Of a stretch of DNA of 15,504 nt, positions 7,913 through 12,583 are shown piece by piece. A program made the position numbers and the translations under genes. The DNA comes from Dehalococcoidia bacterium UBA1332 (GTDB taxonomy: Bacteria; Chloroflexota; Dehalococcoidia; Lucifugimonadales; Lucifugimonadaceae). The notes under the pieces are model-generated. The model was not told the DNA's origin. It was given only the letters and a program-made list of their open reading frames with translations, and searched no databases. The first letter of the stretch is position 1, and each line of letters begins with the position of its first letter. The stretch spans positions 1-15,504 of the forward strand of contig DBSW01000127.1 of assembly GCA_002306745.1 (NCBI GenBank), written 5' to 3'.

Positions 7913-8374
7913 TTAAGAGGCAGTTCTGGGCGGTCTATATAGAGGAGCTATAACGTCATCGTCTGGTGGAGAAATATCTACTGTATATACAGTAACGGTT
8001 TGTCCTATAAATGTCGGATGTAGCATCTCTAAAGCAGCACCATCAAATGAACCTATAGCATAGCTGGAGCTAATCGATGTCGACAATATGGACGTGCCAT
8101 CTCCGAAACTTTCAAAATCCAATTCAGTATGATCATGAGCAGTAAGAAAGTGCTCGTGATCCTGAATGTAATTTCCAGTAAATATATGGGAGTGAGCAGG
8201 CGAACGGTCGACATAATGGTGATCAATCGCAGGGCCAATTACGGGTGTGAGTAACGCAAGCACCATCAATCCCGGGACCAAACTAATGGCGAGAGACAAA
8301 ATCACACGCTTAGACTTTATTGTTATTCGTATGATCAAAAAAATTGCCGTTACGATCTTGCACAATCCATACAT
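7913..8374 (-). CDS. Membrane-anchored His-rich hypothetical protein, first gene of the copper operon
   Basis: The 153-residue product has hydrophobic N-terminal segments (about 5-17 and 25-47), followed by an extracytoplasmic region with clustered histidines: His52, 53, 61, 63, 73, 75, 80 and 82, in motifs such as DHHYVDRSPAHSHIF, HDHT and DHEH. Asp and Glu residues between them add possible metal ligands. The remaining ~60 residues are a Ser/Gly- and beta-rich tail ending in a Pro/Arg stretch. I recognise no family. Position at the head of the operon (66 bp before the next gene) and the His pattern suggest binding of copper or another transition metal in the envelope. The start is uncertain because no Shine-Dalgarno is seen. 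The 89-bp gap to the divergent ThDP-enzyme gene should hold the operon promoter. Confidence 0.7.
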   Translation of the reverse strand: MYGLCKIVTAIFLIIRITIKSKRVILSLAISLVPGLMVLALLTPVIGPAIDHHYVDRSPAHSHIFTGNYIQDHEHFLTAHDHTELDFESFGDGTSILSTSISSSYAIGSFDGAALEMLHPTFIGQTVTVYTVDISPPDDDVIAPLYRPPRTAS

Positions 8375-8448
8375 AAGTCTATCGGTTACATGTGATTAGG
8401 ATGAAACTAATTTAAACCTAGGCAAATCAAATTACTTTAATAAACAGT

Positions 8449-8453
8449 AAGGA
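8449..8453 (+). promoter_or_regulatory. Shine-Dalgarno AAGGA for the TTG-started ThDP enzyme
   Basis: AAGGA stands 10 nt before the TTG at 8464. The next in-frame Met is residue 37, inside the conserved ThDP-enzyme core, so the TTG start is well supported. Confidence 0.55.
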
Positions 8454-8463
8454 ATCATCAAAA

Positions 8464-10281
8464 TTGACCGATAACACCACAAAAAGTACCGGTGGTGAAA
8501 TTGTTAGAGACCGACTCATCGCCGAAGGCGTACCCTATCTTGTCGGTATTCCAGGACACGGCATCATTGCGATGCTCGATGCTTTCCGCACAAGTCAAGA
8601 CAAGATAAAAATACTACAAGTCCGTCATGAACAGAGCGCCGTTCATCTAGCAGATGGATACTACCGTGTATCCGGCAAACCATTAGCTGTATTCACATCG
8701 ATAGGGCCTGGAGCTCTGAACACAGCCGTCGGTCTAGGGGCAAGTTATGTCGATTCAACTGCAGTACTTGTCATTTCAGGAGAGACTCACACTTACATGG
8801 AAGGAAGAGGTGTACTACAGGAAATCGAACGAAAACAACCCGCAGACGTACCAACAGCCCTAGAACCACTTGTAAAAGCAAGCTACAGACCCAAAAACCA
8901 ACACGAGCTTTTCCAAGACCTAACAAGTGCTTTCAAAGAAATGCGGTCCGGGCGACCCGGACCGACATTTGTGAGCCTGCCTATGGATGTTCAAGCTGAG
9001 TCCAGTGATGTGCCCGCAGCGGTCAAACAAAAATTAACAAATCTCAACTCTGGTGCCTCAATTGATACATCAAAAATAGCGGCTGCGGTCGATCTTTTTT
9101 CTACTTCAAAGCGTCCTGTTATCGTAGCTGGAGGTGGCGTCACTCTAGCAAACGCGGAAGATGTTCTATTAGAACTCGCTGAGAGAACAGGCGCTGCAGT
9201 AGTGACCACCCTCCAAGGAAAGGGGTGCTTCCCTGAAGACCATAAGTTATACGGCTGGCATCTTGGTACCAAAGGAACCTCGATCGGCAACGCACTTACA
9301 ACTAACGCGGATGTAATCCTCGCAATTGGTACAAGATTCACTGATCAAGTCTCATCATCATTTAGAGGAGGCGTCACATTCTCGCTTGAAAAAACAAAAC
9401 TAATCCAGATAGACATAGATTCACGCGAACTCGGAAAGAATTACGACATAGATATTGGAATTCAAGGAGATGCCAAAAAGGTTCTAACCGAGATAAACGG
9501 TCAGATAAAAGAAAAAAAACATTCGATCAATTACATATCAAGTAAATATTTTTCTGAAATACAGCAGCTAAGAGCCAGATGGTTAAACGAAATATCCCAT
9601 CTAAAAAATTCGAAAGCCTCACCTCCGACTGTACCACGCGTATACAAAGAGCTAAGGCAAGTTCTAGATAGAGACGCTATTGTTGTCACCTCTTCAGGGC
9701 ATGCACAAGCTTGCGTCCTAGAATTCCCTTTTTATGAACCAAAAACAAACCTCACTTCCGGTGGTTTCTCAACTATGGGCTGGTCATATCCAGCAGCCCT
9801 TGGTGCAAAATTAGCTGCTCCAGAAAAACAAGTGGTAGCAGTAATCGGCGATGGAGATTTCATGATGACCATGCAGGAAATGGCAACTGCCATGGAGTAT
9901 GGAATCAAAGTAGTTGTAGTTCTACTCAACAACTACGGCTGGTACTCCATTCGTGATCTACAAATGGCTGAATTTGGTGAAGATCGCGCAATCGGCATCG
10001 ATTGGAAAGACAAGACGTCTCCCGACTTCGCAGCCATCGCTAAAGGATTCGGACTCTACTCAGAATCGATTGAACAATATGAAGATATACAAGGAGCTAT
10101 AAGTCGAGCTTTAAACCACAAAGGACCCTCTTTAGTTGAAGTAAAAGTCGCACGCGATTTTCCAGATTCTGGCAGCACAGTAGTTGGCTGGTGGGACGTA
10201 CCAATCCCGACCTACATCAAAGGTCGTAGATTAAGGTACGTACAAGCGCGAAACGAAATTCAACCGCCACCTACCGACTAA
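8464..10281 (+). CDS. ThDP-dependent acetolactate synthase-like enzyme, IolD-related
   Basis: The 605-residue cytoplasmic protein has the three-domain layout of the acetolactate synthase/pyruvate oxidase superfamily. The N-terminal pyrimidine-binding domain carries the cofactor-activating Glu56 in VRHEQSAVHLADGY. The middle domain follows (~195-350, with GGGVTLANAE). The C-terminal domain binds ThDP-Mg through the motif that begins GDGDF (462-466) and ends at NN (489-490). The C terminus has WWDVP, a pattern I associate with IolD, the ring-opening hydrolase of inositol catabolism, but no other iol genes are visible, and the length is shorter than IolD as I recall it. Xsc-like or other carboligases and decarboxylases remain possible. 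The aldolase gene 201 bp downstream on the same strand may act in the same pathway. Confidence 0.88.
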   Translation: MTDNTTKSTGGEIVRDRLIAEGVPYLVGIPGHGIIAMLDAFRTSQDKIKILQVRHEQSAVHLADGYYRVSGKPLAVFTSIGPGALNTAVGLGASYVDSTAVLVISGETHTYMEGRGVLQEIERKQPADVPTALEPLVKASYRPKNQHELFQDLTSAFKEMRSGRPGPTFVSLPMDVQAESSDVPAAVKQKLTNLNSGASIDTSKIAAAVDLFSTSKRPVIVAGGGVTLANAEDVLLELAERTGAAVVTTLQGKGCFPEDHKLYGWHLGTKGTSIGNALTTNADVILAIGTRFTDQVSSSFRGGVTFSLEKTKLIQIDIDSRELGKNYDIDIGIQGDAKKVLTEINGQIKEKKHSINYISSKYFSEIQQLRARWLNEISHLKNSKASPPTVPRVYKELRQVLDRDAIVVTSSGHAQACVLEFPFYEPKTNLTSGGFSTMGWSYPAALGAKLAAPEKQVVAVIGDGDFMMTMQEMATAMEYGIKVVVVLLNNYGWYSIRDLQMAEFGEDRAIGIDWKDKTSPDFAAIAKGFGLYSESIEQYEDIQGAISRALNHKGPSLVEVKVARDFPDSGSTVVGWWDVPIPTYIKGRRLRYVQARNEIQPPPTD

Positions 10282-10482
10282 TTGTCACAGGTTGCCCCCA
10301 AACTGTAATAAATACTGAGAGAGCGATCAAATTCTAAATTACCTAGATAATTACCCGTTCAATTATTTATTGGAATCCAAAACGTACAGATCATGTCAAG
10401 AAAAACATGCGGAAAATTTTAGAACAAGATACGATTCCAAAAAGATACTGATCATCACATACGAGAAATTCATAAACTAAAC

Positions 10483-11370
10483 ATGGCAGCCAGAATCAAC
10501 AGAGCAATTGAGCTACTCGAACAGGATCAACCCATCTACTACGATGGCGGTCATACTGGGCATATCCTTACCTATGAACAAGGTCTCAAAGATGCGCATA
10601 CATGGGCGGACTATATCAACGTCGGAATGGAGCACGGAGCGTTCGACATGACCGGCTTAGATAACTATATGAAAGGGCTTATAGATGGTGGCCCAACAGC
10701 GAGCGGACATCGCACTCCTCCGATCATAGTGGAAGCACCAGTAGAAGGATCTTCTGAGGAGATCATCAGATTTAATGCTTGGCAGTTCCGTATGATTTTG
10801 GCTCGAGGTGTACACGGGATTTTACTGTGTCAGGCCGAAACTCCCGACGCTGTACGAGCTTTCATAGAATCATGTAGGTACCCTATCAACATGGAAGGGG
10901 TAGGTTATGGCCTCGAACGTGGAACACGGGGAGTAGGTTCGCAGCCGTCTTCGGCTCCTGTCTGGGGAGTAGACGCCGAAAGTTACGTAGACAAGGCGGA
11001 TCCCTGGCCTCTTAATCCTGATGGAGAATTACTACTAGGTGTAAAAATCGAGACGGTTCGCGCACTTACAAATTGTGAACAAACTCTTTCAGTACCCGGA
11101 CTTGGATTTGCCGAATGGGGTCCTGGCGATCTTCACATGTCATTTGGGATTAAACGAGAAGCTGGCGAACCGCTTGATCCACGGCTAGAAGAGGCTAGAG
11201 AACGGGTAAAAAATGCCTGCAAACAAAACGGGCTTGCATTCCTTGACGGCTGCACACCTGAAAACATAACCGACAAAATAAGCGAAGGTGTCAGAGTAGT
11301 TGCCGGGCACCGAAAAGATACAGCAGATGTCGGCAGGCATCACACCAAACGGATGATGCCTGTCGGTTAA
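10483..11370 (+). CDS. HpcH/HpaI-family class II aldolase (2-keto-3-deoxy acid aldolase-like)
   Basis: The 295-residue product is a TIM-barrel aldolase of the HpcH/HpaI/citrate lyase superfamily, which cleaves 4-hydroxy-2-oxo acids using a divalent metal. Visible features: GMEHGAFDM with probable catalytic His51, Arg77 before PPIIVEAP, GVHGILLCQAETPDAV (109-124), metal ligand Glu190 in GVKIET, and metal ligand Asp216 in WGPGDLHMSFG. Lys188 stands where HpaI has a Gln two residues before the metal Glu. Residues ~140-180 form an insertion rich in Gly, Trp and Pro. Length is somewhat above the usual ~260. The ATG lacks a good Shine-Dalgarno, but no upstream in-frame start exists nearby. The 201-bp gap before it holds an 11-bp palindrome TTGGAATCCAA (10370-10380). 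The 3' end takes part in a large inverted repeat. Confidence 0.9.
   Translation: MAARINRAIELLEQDQPIYYDGGHTGHILTYEQGLKDAHTWADYINVGMEHGAFDMTGLDNYMKGLIDGGPTASGHRTPPIIVEAPVEGSSEEIIRFNAWQFRMILARGVHGILLCQAETPDAVRAFIESCRYPINMEGVGYGLERGTRGVGSQPSSAPVWGVDAESYVDKADPWPLNPDGELLLGVKIETVRALTNCEQTLSVPGLGFAEWGPGDLHMSFGIKREAGEPLDPRLEEARERVKNACKQNGLAFLDGCTPENITDKISEGVRVVAGHRKDTADVGRHHTKRMMPVG
11331..11365 (+). repeat. 12-bp stem-loop in the last codons of the aldolase gene
   Basis: Positions 11331-11342 (CGGCAGGCATCA) pair with 11354-11365 (TGATGCCTGTCG) through 12 bp including one G-T wobble, leaving an 11-nt loop. It lies just before the TAA. No T-run follows, so it is not a classical intrinsic terminator; it could protect the mRNA 3' end or slow RNA polymerase. 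It competes with the longer fold of 11337-11423. Confidence 0.6.
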
Positions 11371-11423
11371 TCAGACTCGGAGACACCTAAGAACCGCCAG
11401 ACATCATCCGTTTGATGTGATTC
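11337..11423. repeat. 32-nt imperfect inverted repeat across the aldolase stop codon
   Basis: Positions 11337-11368 and 11392-11423 are inverted copies matching at 28 of 32 positions, separated by 23 nt. The left arm is the coding 3' end plus the first base of the TAA stop; the right arm lies in the 150-bp convergent gap before the BFN-like gene. The core AAACGGATGATG is identical in both. Transcribed from either side it would form a long hairpin, possibly a bidirectional transcription barrier, but no T-tract is present. Confidence 0.75.
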
Positions 11424-11520
11424 AGAAAAAACTTTCGCCACTAAGCTTGTATAAAAACAAACCACCTAGTCGCAATTGCCCAGCTTCTATAGCCGAAGAC
11501 TTTTTGTAAACATAAGATGG

Positions 11521-12045
11521 CTACAACTCAATTTCATCGATTGCTTTACGAAATATCTCGGGTAACTCAACAGATTGATAGTCATCATCGCGCTCGCGCT
11601 TGCCCTGAATATCATGATGATTATGACTGTGGTTTGACTCAACCTCACTACAGTTCTCGTCTATGAAAATTGGAAGAGATATATGAATCGCGAGAGCAAT
11701 AGCGGCAGCAACATCAGTAGAAACGTAAGTCGGTTTAGAAGACAACTGAGACCCTGAATCAGGCTGAGGCTCTAGTCGAAGTCTGGCTGCAATCCATCCT
11801 TGCTTAACCATGGAAAGAATTAGGCTTGAAATGCGCATTCCCGAGGCACAGGCAACTGCAGTTACCAAATGATGTTCTCCACATCTATCAGACGAAAGAC
11901 CTCTTATTTCTAACTCAATTTTTTTAGCAACTTCTAATGGAAAACTAAGCTTAAATTTCGTTTCTGTTTCATCATTTAAGAAAAGTAGATCCGTCGAATT
12001 ATCTGTTTCATTAAATGAAAAATCACCAGGGACAACTTTTATCAA
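11521..12045 (-). CDS. Bifunctional nuclease (BFN/DUF151)-like protein with His-rich tail
   Basis: The 174-residue product resembles the BFN/DUF151 fold. ETKFKLSFPLEVAKKIELEI (29-48) occupies the place of the family's leucine-rich helix after a beta hairpin, and residues ~107-130, with STDVAAAIALAIHISLPIFI, match the family's signature (normally xPSDAIALALRxxxPIxV). The middle carries GWIAARLRLEP. The usual Pro-Ser-Asp is here Ser-Thr-Asp. A His cluster, NHSHNHHD (138-145), follows the domain, then a charged tail. BFN proteins have been described as DNases/RNases, but activity here is not assured. The start is TTG, supported by AAGGA 9 nt upstream (12055-12059, minus strand). A weak promoter guess is TTGTAG (12131-12136) with TATATG (12108-12113), 17 bp apart. 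It is convergent with the aldolase gene and divergent from the large fusion gene. Confidence 0.65.
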   Translation of the reverse strand: MIKVVPGDFSFNETDNSTDLLFLNDETETKFKLSFPLEVAKKIELEIRGLSSDRCGEHHLVTAVACASGMRISSLILSMVKQGWIAARLRLEPQPDSGSQLSSKPTYVSTDVAAAIALAIHISLPIFIDENCSEVESNHSHNHHDIQGKRERDDDYQSVELPEIFRKAIDEIEL

Positions 12046-12130
12046 TCGCCAATATCCTTTTTACATACGCATTATTTATTTTTTACCAACAAATAATTCC
12101 ATTCATGCATATATATCTTTGTTGAATAGT

Positions 12131-12168
12131 CTACAAAATGTAGTGGAACAATCAATACCAAAATGGTA
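12131..12168. promoter_or_regulatory. Paired candidate operators CTACA-N3-TGTAG and TACCA-N3-TGGTA
   Basis: Two perfect 5-3-5 palindromes, both with AAA at the centre, lie at 12131-12143 and 12156-12168, 25 bp centre to centre. The first overlaps the possible -35 box of the BFN-like gene. A related site TACCA-TAT-TGGTA lies at 12416-12428, and TACCT-GA-AGGTA at 12554-12565, 18 bp before the fusion gene's ATG. Similar half-sites suggest one dimeric regulator acting on both divergent genes; this is inference. Confidence 0.4.
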
Positions 12169-12434
12169 AGGAATTATTTAAATCCAAAAAAATACTCACT
12201 TGTTCAATGTACGAATTAGTCAACATTATCCACAAAAATACTCTCAATTATTCTTGTATTCATTGCCGATGCAGATATGGATACGCTAACAATTCGAATA
12301 CGCAATTTGACTCACCAGAACAACACAATAAACGGTTTTCTACCATTTTCAATTACAGTGATTAGTAGTTGCAAAAATAACTGATCTATTGAGCTTTTTG
12401 AGCCTTATAATTCCTTACCATATTGGTATTGATT
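12150..12434. repeat. 28-bp inverted repeats enclosing 229 bp
   Basis: Positions 12150-12177 and 12407-12434 are inverted copies matching at 27 of 28 positions; the single mismatch sits at the centre of the inner palindrome. Weaker similarity extends outward for about 19 more bases on each side. The unit of about 285 bp could be a MITE-like element, but I see no target-site duplication and no transposase. Alternatively the arms are two operator copies in opposite orientation. Confidence 0.7.
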
Positions 12435-12553
12435 TATAAAATAATTTGTGTAGCATCAAATGTGTGTCGCATGTACGAATAAATAATTTCATAACCTAAA
12501 CGCAGACATCTTGCACTTGCTAACTCCAAAAAAATTACACAAAAAAACTAAAG

Positions 12554-12565
12554 TACCTGAAGGTA
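12554..12565. promoter_or_regulatory. TACCT-GA-AGGTA palindrome upstream of the fusion gene
   Basis: A perfect 12-bp palindrome lies 18 bp before the ATG at 12584. It contains the only GAAGG-like sequence near the start, though too far away for a good ribosome-binding site. Its TACC/GGTA half-sites match those at 12156-12168 and 12416-12428. Confidence 0.3.
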
Positions 12566-12583
12566 TTTCGGTTGGTTTAAATC

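Larger units (their letters stand above)
12046..12583. other. 538-bp AT-rich divergent intergenic region
   Basis: This is the longest gene-free stretch in the window, between the BFN-like gene (minus) and the fusion gene (plus). It holds a 28-bp inverted repeat, several palindromes with TACC/GGTA half-sites, and a 10-bp direct repeat ATGTACGAAT (12207-12216, 12471-12480). The only open frame of note is 52 codons (12207-12365), without a ribosome-binding site and probably not real. Promoters for both flanking genes should lie here. Confidence 0.6.

Noticed and set aside
12207..12365. A 52-codon open frame between the 28-bp inverted repeats, with CIHCRC
   Set aside because: There is no ribosome-binding site, the composition is Asn/Tyr-rich as expected from AT-rich noncoding DNA, and nothing links it to a known peptide.
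12471..12480. Direct repeat ATGTACGAAT (also 12207-12216)
   Set aside because: A repeated 10-mer in about 540 bp of AT-rich sequence is not clearly beyond chance.
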